Source of the DNA: Brucella tritici | GTDB lineage: Bacteria > Pseudomonadota > Alphaproteobacteria > Rhizobiales > Rhizobiaceae | Assembly: GCF_008932295.1 (NCBI RefSeq) | Contig: NZ_WBWA01000030.1 | Location: forward strand, 1-60,833 | Length of the DNA: 60,833 bases | Direction: 5' to 3' | Shown here: positions 27,708 through 35,092 of the stretch, one piece after another | How the letters are laid out: the number at the start of each line of letters is the position of its first letter | Position numbering within the stretch: the first letter of the stretch is position 1 | Translations under genes and position numbers: made by a program | The notes under the pieces: generated by a model | Told to the model about the DNA's origin: nothing | The model's input: only the letters and a program-made list of their open reading frames with translations | Database searches by the model: none

Positions 27708-28589
27708 ATCCCTTGGAAGCTGCCGTCTGGCCCATTCTCCTTCGGGAATGGCGCGTCCGATATTATAGCTGAAGGCATCGATCACCATCGTTTCGGCATT
27801 GGCTTTGCAGGTGAAGTCGATAGCATACCATTTGTGCTGGCTGCGAAAGGCGCCGTCGCTGACCGTCAGGCCAGTCGCCGAAACAGAGCCGCCTTCACGC
27901 GCGAGCATGTCCGGAAAGGCACCGGCTTTGTGGCGGCGCACCTGTTCCAGCGCCTCGATGCCGCAAATCTGAATGATCCGGTCCTTCGGGGCGAGCTTTC
28001 CCAGCGCCTGTTTCACACGAGGATCGGACATCGCGTCCTTCGAGTAAATCTCACGCGCTCGTGTGAGTTTTTTGGCTGGTGTCACCGGTTTGGGGGCGTC
28101 GGCCTTTTGTTTTGGTGCGGTTTGAGTTTTTTCTGTGCTGGACTGACCGGATTCGGACGGCTTTTCGGTCTGAAGGAGCTGCCCGGCGGGTTCTGTTTCC
28201 GCTGCAGAAGGCTTTTCGTTAGCCTGCTCAACATCGGTCGCCGCATCAGCCTCAGAGGGCTCATCCGGTTTCCGTGATTCTTCAGGCGTTGCGGGCGGCA
28301 GGTCCTGCTCCGGTGGCAACTTCACCTCCTGCTTTGCGGCCGCAGATTCGAATGCCTGCGGCTGGGGTGGAGGGGCAGCCTGCTCCGGTGTCTTTGGTGC
28401 CTGTGGCTGGGGTTTCTTTTCAGGGGGAGGTGGCTGAACCAGCTCCACATTGACGCTTTGTTCTGAAGCGGGCGAGGGAAGATTTGGAAGGCGAACCAGA
28501 AACAGCAATGCCAGCGCCAGATGCAGGGCCACGGAGGCTGGCAGCCCCCAACCGGCCTCTTGCAAAACTCTTCTGGTGAACTGCAGCAT
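27705..28589 (-). CDS. DUF930 protein with TonB-like N-terminal half
   Basis: A 294-residue protein of unknown function. One membrane anchor (residues about 13-33, GWGLPASVALHLALALLFLVRLP) is followed by a long Pro/Glu/Lys/Gln-rich linker (about 45-180) of the kind used by TonB and TolA to span the periplasm. The C-terminal globular part (about 185-294) starts AREIYSKDAMSDPRVKQALGKLAPKDRIIQICGIEALEQVRR and fits DUF930. There is no recognisable TonB C-terminal motif. The stop codon is inside repeat R3. A periplasm-spanning or envelope-linked role is an inference from shape only. Confidence 0.8.
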   Translation of the reverse strand: MLQFTRRVLQEAGWGLPASVALHLALALLFLVRLPNLPSPASEQSVNVELVQPPPPEKKPQPQAPKTPEQAAPPPQPQAFESAAAKQEVKLPPEQDLPPATPEESRKPDEPSEADAATDVEQANEKPSAAETEPAGQLLQTEKPSESGQSSTEKTQTAPKQKADAPKPVTPAKKLTRAREIYSKDAMSDPRVKQALGKLAPKDRIIQICGIEALEQVRRHKAGAFPDMLAREGGSVSATGLTVSDGAFRSQHKWYAIDFTCKANAETMVIDAFSYNIGRAIPEGEWARRQLPRD

Positions 28590-28622
28590 GGCTCCAACGA
28601 TCAGGGACTCGAAAGCCCCAAT

Positions 28623-28688
28623 CTAGAGCTTATCCAGAAAGTGTGAAACGGTTTTCAGATAAAATTCGCGTCAGAATAAGCAGTTAGA
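28623..28688. repeat. palindromic repeat, diverged copy R4
   Basis: About 65 nt: TAGAGCTTATCCAGAAAGTGTGAAACGGTTTTCAGATAA... , similar to R3 over the AGAAAGTGTGAAACGG core. It overlaps the stop codon of the Lrp-family gene on the minus strand. Confidence 0.6.
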
Positions 28689-29145
28689 GGCCGACATTCG
28701 GTCTGTCGATGATTTCACGCAGGGCAAAACTGGAATTGATCTTCACCACGTGCGGCAGAGCCGAGAGCCAGTCGCGATGGATGCGCTCATAATCCTCAAG
28801 ATCGCGCGCCGCAACGCGCAGAATATAGTCATATTCGCCCGACATAAGGTAGCAGACCAGCACGTTGGGGCAGCGTTTCACCGCCGCCTCGAATTCGGCC
28901 AGCGTCTTGGCGAATTGGCCCGAAAGTGAAATATGGACAATCGCAATCATCCGGTATTCGAGCGCCTTCTGGGAAAGGCGGGCATGATAGCCCGCAATCA
29001 CACCGCTCTTTTCCAGAATATCGAGGCGGCGCGAACAGGCTGAAGGCGACAATCCAACCTTCTCTGCAAGTTCTGCATTGGTAATGCGTGCGTTGGCCTG
29101 CAATGTCCCGAGAATTGCAAGATCAATAGGATCAAGATTGCTCAT
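28684..29145 (-). CDS. Lrp/AsnC family regulator (AldR-like)
   Basis: A 153-residue feast/famine regulator. The N-terminal AsnC-type helix-turn-helix (residues about 4-60: LDPIDLAILGTLQANARITNAELAEKVGLSPSACSRRLDILEKSGVI) is followed by the RAM ligand-binding domain with CYLMSGEYDYILRVAARDLEDYERI. I chose ATG 29145, preceded by AAGG; the longer frame to 29331 runs across the divergent promoter region. It is divergent from alanine dehydrogenase, the usual arrangement for alanine-responsive AldR activators. A symmetric Lrp-type box lies between them. Confidence 0.94.
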   Translation of the reverse strand: MSNLDPIDLAILGTLQANARITNAELAEKVGLSPSACSRRLDILEKSGVIAGYHARLSQKALEYRMIAIVHISLSGQFAKTLAEFEAAVKRCPNVLVCYLMSGEYDYILRVAARDLEDYERIHRDWLSALPHVVKINSSFALREIIDRPNVGL

Positions 29146-29205
29146 TCGAAGAACCTTCGAAAAAGAGGGTAATCGGCGCAATAATTCACCAAAAAGACGG
29201 GGCGG

Positions 29206-29220
29206 GCAAATCTTCTTTGC
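29206..29220. promoter_or_regulatory. candidate Lrp/AldR binding site
   Basis: GCAAATCTTCTTTGC, a 15-bp element with perfect GCAAA/TTTGC arms, in the 157-nt gap between the divergent lrp-type gene and ald. Length and arm spacing match Lrp-family boxes. Binding is inferred. Confidence 0.55.
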
Positions 29221-29302
29221 AAGGACATTGCGAGCCGCAGGTGTTCTCATTTTGGGATCGACAACGACCCACGGCAAGTGGGCAAAAATGAGAGGAACGC
29301 TT

Positions 29303-30421
29303 ATGCGTGTCGGTTGCCCGAAGGAAATCAAGAACCATGAATATCGTGTCGGACTGACCCCCGCCGCAGTTCGTGAATATGTGGCTCATGGCCATGAAGT
29401 CTGGATTGAAACAAAGGCAGGCGCCGGTATTGGTGCCGATGATGCCAGCTACATCGCCGCTGGCGCGAAAATAGCTGCTTCTGCAAAAGACATCTTCGAG
29501 AAGTGCGACATGATCGTGAAGGTCAAGGAGCCACAGCCCGCCGAATGGGTGCAGCTTCGTGAAGGGCAGCTTCTCTACACCTATCTCCATCTTGCGCCTG
29601 ACCCCGAACAGACCAAGGGACTACTCGCGTCTGGCGTGACGGCAATTGCCTATGAAACGGTGACGGATGATCGCGGTGGGCTGCCATTGCTCGCTCCAAT
29701 GTCGGAAGTGGCGGGCCGTCTGTCGATACAGGCTGGTGCAACGGCGCTGCAGAAAGCAAATGGCGGTCTCGGAATTTTGCTGGGCGGCGTTCCCGGTGTG
29801 CTTCCGGCAAAAGTCACGATCATCGGCGGTGGCGTTGTCGGGCTTCATGCCGCCAGAATGGCGGCGGGCCTCGGTGCCGATGTATCCATTCTGGATCGCT
29901 CACTGCCGCGTCTGCGCCAGCTCGACGATATATTCAGCGGTCGTGTTCATACCCGCTATTCCAGTATTCAGGCGCTTGAAGATGAAGTCTTCTCTGCCGA
30001 TCTCGTCATCGGCGCCGTATTGATCCCCGGTGCTGCGGCGCCGAAGCTCGTCACTCACGAAATGCTGTCGGGCATGAAGCAAGGTGCGGTCATCGTGGAC
30101 GTGGCCATCGATCAGGGCGGCTGTTTCGAGACATCCCATGCAACGACGCATTCCGATCCCACTTACGAAGTGGATGGGGTAGTCCATTACTGCGTGGCCA
30201 ATATGCCGGGCGCCGTTCCGGTAACCTCGGCGCACGCCCTCAACAACGCGACCCTTCATTACGGTCTGGCGCTTGCCGACCGTGGTTTGAGGGCAATTGC
30301 CGAGGACAAGCACCTGCGCAATGGCCTGAACGTTCACAAAGGGCGCATCACTAACAAACCGGTTGCGGAAGCGCTTGGTTATGAAGCCTTTGCGCCTGAA
30401 AGCGTTCTGAACGTGGCTTGA
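29303..30421 (+). CDS. ald: alanine dehydrogenase
   Basis: A 372-residue NAD-dependent enzyme interconverting L-alanine and pyruvate plus ammonia. Lys75 and His96 are at the positions used by characterised alanine dehydrogenases, and the Rossmann motif [21 protein letters not shown] sits near residues 171-190 with VSILD ending the second strand. The start at 29303 is supported by AGAGGA and by the family N terminus [20 protein letters not shown]. The upstream in-frame extension is promoter DNA. It is divergent from an AldR-like regulator. Confidence 0.97.
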   Translation: MRVGCPKEIKNHEYRVGLTPAAVREYVAHGHEVWIETKAGAGIGADDASYIAAGAKIAASAKDIFEKCDMIVKVKEPQPAEWVQLREGQLLYTYLHLAPDPEQTKGLLASGVTAIAYETVTDDRGGLPLLAPMSEVAGRLSIQAGATALQKANGGLGILLGGVPGVLPAKVTIIGGGVVGLHAARMAAGLGADVSILDRSLPRLRQLDDIFSGRVHTRYSSIQALEDEVFSADLVIGAVLIPGAAAPKLVTHEMLSGMKQGAVIVDVAIDQGGCFETSHATTHSDPTYEVDGVVHYCVANMPGAVPVTSAHALNNATLHYGLALADRGLRAIAEDKHLRNGLNVHKGRITNKPVAEALGYEAFAPESVLNVA

Positions 30422-30533
30422 AGCCTTATAGGAACAGCATTGAAAGGTATTGCGATGGCGCTTTGTGCCATCGCAGTAACAAGTCACCCTGCAATATTCA
30501 GGTGCTTCGACCTTGCGCGGGAAGGGAAAAAGC

Positions 30534-30640
30534 TAGAGCATGTCTCCTGAAAGTGGGAACCGGTTTCGGGATAAAGACATGCGTAAAAACAAACAGATAG
30601 AGCATTTCTAATGATTCAATCAAAACAGGAAATGCTCTAG
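30534..30640. repeat. palindromic repeat copy R5 (107 bp, inverted partner of R6)
   Basis: 107 nt beginning TAGAGCATGTCTCCTGAAAGTGGGAACCGG and ending ACAGGAAATGCTCTAG. Its reverse complement matches the copy at 31321-31427 at all but three positions. Internally it is two fold-back modules joined by a link. Together with R6 it brackets 680 bp holding a DUF2809 gene and a candidate sRNA. Confidence 0.88.
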
Positions 30641-30676
30641 ATTAGGCTGTAATCCATATCCTGGCAGGAAAATCCC

Positions 30677-31054
30677 GTGCAGCTTAAATTTTCGCGATCG
30701 GCATTGTGTTTCACGCTGATGCTTCTTGTCCTGCTCGCGACAATGGGGGCAGGGTTGGGCTGGATCAGAAGCTTTGCCGGGGATGTGATTGCCGTCATCT
30801 TTGTTTATGCGGTGCTTAGAACTTTCATTGAAGGAAATCGCCTGCTGCTGGCTTTGATCGCGTTTCTGACCGGGGTCGCGGTGGAGTTCGGTCAATACCT
30901 CGCAAAACAATTCGATGTCGTGATCGGAAATCCGGCCCTGCGTATTATTCTCGGAGCGACGCCGGATTGGCTGGACGTTCTGGCCTATGCGATAGGTGCC
31001 GGAATTGTCGTTGTGTATCTGCTGGCGCGACGTCAGGTGGAGGCGTCAAACTAA
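30677..31054 (+). CDS. DUF2809 family small membrane protein
   Basis: A 125-residue protein with four hydrophobic segments (about 8-28, 33-48, 55-72, 98-118) matching DUF2809, a family of unknown function. Recognisable stretches are LGWIRSFAGDVIAVIFVYAVLR and LIAFLTGVAVEFGQYLAKQF. The start is GTG 30677, preceded by AGGAA six nt upstream. It lies alone between inverted repeats R5 and R6, followed 22 nt later by the promoter of a candidate sRNA. Confidence 0.82.
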   Translation: MQLKFSRSALCFTLMLLVLLATMGAGLGWIRSFAGDVIAVIFVYAVLRTFIEGNRLLLALIAFLTGVAVEFGQYLAKQFDVVIGNPALRIILGATPDWLDVLAYAIGAGIVVVYLLARRQVEASN

Positions 31055-31076
31055 TTTATAGAAATTGTTGCACGAC

Positions 31077-31105
31077 CTTGTTTTGAACAAGATGTGCACC
31101 TATAT
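31077..31105 (+). promoter_or_regulatory. alphaproteobacterial sigma-70 promoter of candidate sRNA
   Basis: CTTGTT at 31077-31082 and CTATAT at 31100-31105 with exactly 17 nt between them. This fits the CTTGAC-N17-CTATAT consensus described for alphaproteobacteria. It lies in non-coding DNA right after the DUF2809 gene, and no protein start follows within reach. Confidence 0.7.
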
Positions 31106-31111
31106 GGCTGT

Positions 31112-31256
31112 CATAGGCATTGCTTAAGAGCGCTGGAACGCGTCTGTCGCTCGCAATAGCCTTCATCGCTTGATGCTTTTGACCACGGATGTACTGGCAC
31201 TGGTAGGAAAGCGATGATCAGGAAGGTCGGTGCGTTTTCGCCCCGGCCTTTTTTGT
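31112..31256 (+). ncRNA. candidate structured small RNA, unassigned family
   Basis: About 145 nt defined by a promoter at 31077-31105 and a terminator at 31223-31254. Folding by eye gives an extended hairpin at 31116-31161 (GGCATTGC with GCAATAGCC, one bulge, continuing as GAGCG/CGCTC around a 15-nt loop) and a long-range 9-bp helix TCATCGCTT (31163-31171) with AAGCGATGA (31209-31217), then the terminator stem. Three independent helices between a consensus promoter and a terminator make a genuine RNA likely. I do not recognise SRP RNA, 6S, tmRNA or AbcR features. Ends are estimates. Confidence 0.62.
31223..31254 (+). terminator. rho-independent terminator of candidate sRNA
   Basis: AAGGTCGG / CCGGCCTT (one G-U pair) with a 12-nt loop, followed immediately by TTTT within a TTTTTT run. 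Confidence 0.8.
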
Positions 31257-31283
31257 TGTCTGCAGTTTCCCGAGAATAATGAC

Positions 31284-31317
31284 AAACGGCCTGCTGAAAT
31301 CCTCAAGCAGGCCGTTT
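31284..31317. terminator. strong stem-loop, probable glnII terminator
   Basis: AAACGGCCTGCT / AGCAGGCCGTTT, a 12-bp perfect stem with a 10-nt loop. Read on the minus strand it lies about 115 nt past the glnII stop and ends in TTT, so it likely terminates glnII and could backstop the plus-strand sRNA. Confidence 0.75.
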
Positions 31318-31320
31318 GGC

Positions 31321-31427
31321 TAGAGCATTTCCTGTTTTGATTGAATCATTGGAAATGCTCTATCTGTTTGTTTTTAAGCATGTCTTTATCCCGAAACCGG
31401 TTCCCACTTTCGGGAGACATGCTCTAG
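31321..31427. repeat. palindromic repeat copy R6 (107 bp, inverted partner of R5)
   Basis: 107 nt, TAGAGCATTTCCTGTTTTGA ... GGGAGACATGCTCTAG, the inverted near-identical copy of R5 (three differences by eye). It ends 3 nt before the glnII stop codon. Confidence 0.88.
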
Positions 31428-31430
31428 AAA

Positions 31431-32471
31431 TTAAGCAGCGAGTGCTTCGTCTTCCGAGGTCGGGACTTCCGAGATCGTTTTCAGAACCTGCGAAGCGATC
31501 TGGTATGGGCAGCCCTGCGAATTCGGGCGGCGATCTTCCAGATAGCCGCGATATCCATCCCTGACGAATGCATGTGGAACGCGGATCGAAGCGCCACGGT
31601 CGGCAACGCCGTAGGAGAACTTGTTCCATGGGGCGGTTTCATGCTTGCCGGTCAGGCGCATGTGGTTGTCCGGGCCGTAAACGTCGATATGGTCCTGCAG
31701 GTTCTTGTCGAACTGCGCCATGAGCGCTTCGAAATAGTCCTTGCCGCCCACTTCACGCATATATTTGGTCGAGAAGTTGCAGTGCATGCCCGAGCCGTTC
31801 CAATCGGTGTCGCCGAGCGGCTTGCAATGGAATTCGATATCGATTTCATACTGTTCGCAGAGACGAAGCAGGAGATAGCGGGCCATCCAGATCTGGTCGG
31901 CGGCGTTTTTGGAGCCCTTGCCGAAAATCTGGAATTCCCACTGGCCCTTGGCCACTTCCGCGTTGATGCCTTCGTGATTGATACCGGCATCAAGGCAAAG
32001 ATCGAGATGTTCCTCGACGATCTTGCGGGCGATGGAGCCAACATTCTTGTAGCCGACGCCGGTGTAATACGGACCCTGAGGAGCTGGGAAGCCCTGTTCC
32101 GGGAAGCCGAGCGGGCGGCCATCCTTGTAGAAAAAATATTCCTGCTCGAAACCGAACCATGCATCATCGTCTTCGAGGACGGTTGCGCGGCTGTTGGATG
32201 GATGCGGCGTGATGCCATCCGGCATCATGACCTCACACATCACGAGAACGCCGTTCTTGCGCGCGGGATCGGGATAGATCGCGACCGGTTTCAATACGCA
32301 ATCCGAACTGCCGCCTTCGGCCTGCATCGTCGATGAGCCGTCGAAGCCCCAGAGCGGCAGTTGCTCAAGCGTGGGGAAAGCGTCGAATTCCTTGATCTGC
32401 GTCTTGCCGCGCAGGCCCGCAGCAGGGGTGCATCCATCGAGCCAAATGTATTCGAGCTTGTACTTGGTCAT
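31431..32471 (-). CDS. glnII: glutamine synthetase type II (GSII)
   Basis: A 346-residue enzyme making glutamine from glutamate, ammonia and ATP. It is the short eukaryote-like GSII class found in Rhizobiales, not the ~470-residue GlnA: it has WGFDGSSTMQAEGGSSDCVLKP near residue 42, INHEGINAEVAKGQWEFQIF near 160, GSGMHCNFSTKYMRE near 222 and DRGASIRVPHAFVRDGYRGYLEDRRP near 296. I chose ATG 32471, preceded by AGAGAG. A perfect sigma-54 promoter lies 82 nt upstream, so expression should follow nitrogen limitation through NtrC. The gene is not next to any other nitrogen gene. Confidence 0.96.
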   Translation of the reverse strand: MTKYKLEYIWLDGCTPAAGLRGKTQIKEFDAFPTLEQLPLWGFDGSSTMQAEGGSSDCVLKPVAIYPDPARKNGVLVMCEVMMPDGITPHPSNSRATVLEDDDAWFGFEQEYFFYKDGRPLGFPEQGFPAPQGPYYTGVGYKNVGSIARKIVEEHLDLCLDAGINHEGINAEVAKGQWEFQIFGKGSKNAADQIWMARYLLLRLCEQYEIDIEFHCKPLGDTDWNGSGMHCNFSTKYMREVGGKDYFEALMAQFDKNLQDHIDVYGPDNHMRLTGKHETAPWNKFSYGVADRGASIRVPHAFVRDGYRGYLEDRRPNSQGCPYQIASQVLKTISEVPTSEDEALAA

Positions 32472-32552
32472 CGCTAGTCTCTCTGTCATCCTCGGTTGAT
32501 CGATCACCACAAGTCATGCGGTGTCGCGCGGCTCGGTGTTCGATTTAATAGA

Positions 32553-32568
32553 AGCAAGGACCGTGCCA
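32553..32568 (-). promoter_or_regulatory. sigma-54 promoter of glnII
   Basis: Read on the minus strand: TGGCAC-GGTCC-TTGCT, a perfect -24/-12 sigma-54 promoter. Transcription would start near 32542, giving a 5' leader of about 70 nt. GSII genes in rhizobia are known to be RpoN/NtrC dependent. Confidence 0.88.
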
Positions 32569-32649
32569 GTTTTAAATTTGCCGCCTTTTCAAGGCAAAAA
32601 GGGCACATACGATCAGGTGGGCATGATTTGTGCAGCAGGAAAAGGAATG

Positions 32650-32670
32650 TGCCTGCTCAAAAAACAGGCA
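32650..32670. promoter_or_regulatory. inverted repeat upstream of the glnII promoter
   Basis: TGCCTG / CAGGCA with a 9-nt spacer, about 85 bp upstream of the sigma-54 promoter, where an activator would be expected. It does not closely match the NtrC consensus. A second partial site, TGCAC-N7-GCCCA on the minus strand near 32619-32635, fits NtrC slightly better. Confidence 0.35.
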
Positions 32671-32857
32671 ACAGATTACAATTTCATCACGTGTGAAATA
32701 CTGGGTGCCTCATTCCAGTCTTGTCGCTCGTCACTTGAGCCGAGAAACCCCTGAAATTCATAAGCATAAAGCAAAATCGAACAGGCGGACAGAATAAGTC
32801 GTTGGACGCTCCGGCCACCATTCTTCACCTTACCCTCAAACAAAAGGGGAGTGACTG

Positions 32858-33934
32858 ATGGCACGTTCGATCAACAGAAAATCGGCTTTTCTGGCAAGTT
32901 TAGCGTTGAGTGTTTCGGCAATGACTGTTTACGCAGCCAACGCTGCGGAAATTACCGTGATGGGTTATCGCGGCGCATTCCAGGACAATTACGTCAAGGC
33001 CGTCATCGAACCGTTCCAGAAGGAACATCCCGACATCAAGGTCACTTATTACGGCGTGCAGAATGCAGCGACATCGCTCGGAAATATGCGCGCCCAGAAA
33101 TCCTCGCCCCAGACGGATGCGGTCATCTATGACCTCTCGGTCGCCAAGATTGCCGATGAGGAAGGGCTGGTCGAGAAGCTTGATCCGGCATCGCTCAAAA
33201 ATTATGCGGATGTCGCCGATCTTGGCAAGGAACTCGCTGGCGCTGCAATACCGATTACATATGACACGCTTTCGCTTCTTTATAATCACGATGCATTTGC
33301 GAAGGGTTCACCGGATAGCTGGGAAGCGCTCTGGGACAAGCAGCAAAGCGGCAAGGTCATCATCCCGGCGCAGGGCGGCGGCGATATCCAAGCCATCCTG
33401 CTGACGATCATCGCGAACCGTCTCGCTGGTGAAGACGACTATACGAAGACTGTGAAACCGGGCGTCGACAAGCTGGTGGAACTGGCTCCTGCCGTACAGA
33501 CATGGGAACCGAAGCCCGATGCCTATACGCTGGTCGCAAACGGCATGGCGACCTTGTCGATCGGCTACAATGCCCGCGCCCAGTTCTACTTCGACCAGAC
33601 CGGCGGAAAGCTTCAGTCAGCCGGCCCGAAGGAAGGCACGGCTGCGCAGGTGAACGTCATCAGTGCGATTGCCAATGGCAAGAACATGGATGCAACCAGG
33701 ACATTCATCGACTACGCGATAAGCCCCGAGGCGCAGGCCCGGTTCGCCGAGATCATGTTCTATGCGCCATCGAACACGAAAGCGGACGTGAACGACGAAA
33801 CGAAAAAGCGCATTCCGTACATGGACCCGGTCCAGCGCGAAAAGCTCATTCCGGTCAACTGGATGACAATCGGCGATATGCGCGACAAGCTGCTCAATCC
33901 CTGGCGCCGCCAGATCATTCCGGCTGGTCGTTAA
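32858..33934 (+). CDS. PotD/PotF-type ABC substrate-binding protein
   Basis: A 358-residue periplasmic protein of the spermidine/putrescine-type (SBP-8) family. The signal peptide covers about residues 1-29 (cleavage near ANAAE). The mature part has ITVMGYRGAFQDNYVKAVIEPFQKEHPDIKV, a two-lobe core with AAIPITYDTLSLLYNHDAF and a C-terminal FIDYAISPEAQARFAEI. AAGGGGA at 32844-32850 sets the start. It is the first gene of a likely seven-gene operon whose enzymes do not belong to known polyamine pathways, so the ligand is probably not putrescine. Confidence 0.9.
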   Translation: MARSINRKSAFLASLALSVSAMTVYAANAAEITVMGYRGAFQDNYVKAVIEPFQKEHPDIKVTYYGVQNAATSLGNMRAQKSSPQTDAVIYDLSVAKIADEEGLVEKLDPASLKNYADVADLGKELAGAAIPITYDTLSLLYNHDAFAKGSPDSWEALWDKQQSGKVIIPAQGGGDIQAILLTIIANRLAGEDDYTKTVKPGVDKLVELAPAVQTWEPKPDAYTLVANGMATLSIGYNARAQFYFDQTGGKLQSAGPKEGTAAQVNVISAIANGKNMDATRTFIDYAISPEAQARFAEIMFYAPSNTKADVNDETKKRIPYMDPVQREKLIPVNWMTIGDMRDKLLNPWRRQIIPAGR

Positions 33935-33962
33935 CCCCTGCCTCACCCTGAAATTCACGCTT

Positions 33963-33984
33963 CCGCCCCGTTTCGCCGGGGCGG
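33963..33984 (+). other. intercistronic stem-loop after the binding-protein gene
   Basis: CCGCCCCG / CGGGGCGG with a 6-nt loop, no T run, between the binding protein and ATPase genes. It is in the same relative position as the stem-loops at 12169-12240 and 47056-47074. Confidence 0.6.
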
Positions 33985-34008
33985 CAACGACCCCTCACAG
34001 GTTTCGAT

Positions 34009-35088
34009 ATGGTAGCAGAAAACTCATTTCTACAGTTGAAGGCTCTCACCAAGCTTTACGGTAACAATTACCGGGCAGTGGACGACCTTCATCTCGATCT
34101 GCCGCGCGGAAAATTGCTCGGCCTCCTCGGCCCATCCGGTTGCGGAAAGACGACAACTTTGCGCATGATTGCCGGTCTCGCCTCGATTTCGGACGGCAAC
34201 ATTCTGATTGATGGCAACGATATTTCACACAGGCCGCCTCATCAGCGCGATATCGGTCTGGTTTTCCAGAACTACGCCTTGTTCCCGCATATGACCGTGG
34301 CCGAAAATGTCGCTTTCGGTCTCGATATGCGCAAGGTTGGCAAGGCTGAGGCGAAGAAGCGGGTCGAGGAAGCGCTCGAAATGGTGCGGCTTCCTGGCTA
34401 TGGTTCGCGCAAGCCGAAAGAAATGTCTGGCGGTCAGCAGCAGCGCGTGGCTCTGGCGCGTGCACTGGTCATCCGCCCGCGCATTCTTCTGCTCGACGAG
34501 CCTCTATCCAATCTGGATGCGAAGCTGCGCGATGACATGCGGATCGAAATCCGCGAGATTCAGAAGCGCCTCGACATCACCACGGTTTTCGTTACGCATG
34601 ACCAGGTCGAAGCGCTCACAATGTGCGATGTCGTCGGCGTGATGGATAGCGGCAAGCTGGCACAGCTCGGTTCGCCGGAAGAAATCTATGAGAAGCCATC
34701 CTCCCTGTTTGTGGCCAAGTTCGTCGGTCGCGCCAATGTCCACAATTGCGAGATCGTCGACGAAAATGTCTGCCGTCTGGGCAGCGGCACCTATCGCTGC
34801 AACACGCATGGAAAGTCGCGCGGCTCAGGGCAGATCGCCATTCGTCCGCATCGCATCAATCTCACGCCCAACCGCGATCGCAATCTTGTCAGCGTCGTAA
34901 CCAACAGCGCGCATGGCGTGATCGAGCGCACGACCTATATCGGTGACATCGTTCAATACGACATCGAGATTGAGGGCGCCTGCCTGAAAGTCGAAGTACC
35001 GACCGCCAGTGCGGGACATGCGTTCCATACCGGTGACCGGCTGCTGTGCGAATGGAAACCGGAAGATATGCTGGTTTTCGGGAGCTGA
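34009..35088 (+). CDS. PotA-type ABC transporter ATP-binding protein
   Basis: A 359-residue ATPase with intact motifs: Walker A GPSGCGKTT (residues about 43-51), Q-loop FQNYALFPHMTV, signature MSGGQQQRVALARAL, Walker B LLLDEPLSNLDAKLR and switch histidine VTHDQVEA. The last 110 residues form a TOBE/OB-fold regulatory domain typical of PotA and FbpC. It lies between the binding protein and two permeases of one importer. Confidence 0.94.
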   Translation: MVAENSFLQLKALTKLYGNNYRAVDDLHLDLPRGKLLGLLGPSGCGKTTTLRMIAGLASISDGNILIDGNDISHRPPHQRDIGLVFQNYALFPHMTVAENVAFGLDMRKVGKAEAKKRVEEALEMVRLPGYGSRKPKEMSGGQQQRVALARALVIRPRILLLDEPLSNLDAKLRDDMRIEIREIQKRLDITTVFVTHDQVEALTMCDVVGVMDSGKLAQLGSPEEIYEKPSSLFVAKFVGRANVHNCEIVDENVCRLGSGTYRCNTHGKSRGSGQIAIRPHRINLTPNRDRNLVSVVTNSAHGVIERTTYIGDIVQYDIEIEGACLKVEVPTASAGHAFHTGDRLLCEWKPEDMLVFGS

Positions 35089-35092
35089 TGTC

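Noticed and set aside
31112..31256. Identification of the small RNA as SRP RNA or 6S RNA
   Set aside because: The conserved SRP tetraloop region and the single long bulged hairpin of 6S RNA are both absent.
4903..31427. CRISPR array interpretation of the repeated palindromic elements
   Set aside because: Copies are scattered over 26 kb in both orientations between genes, not in tandem with regular spacers.
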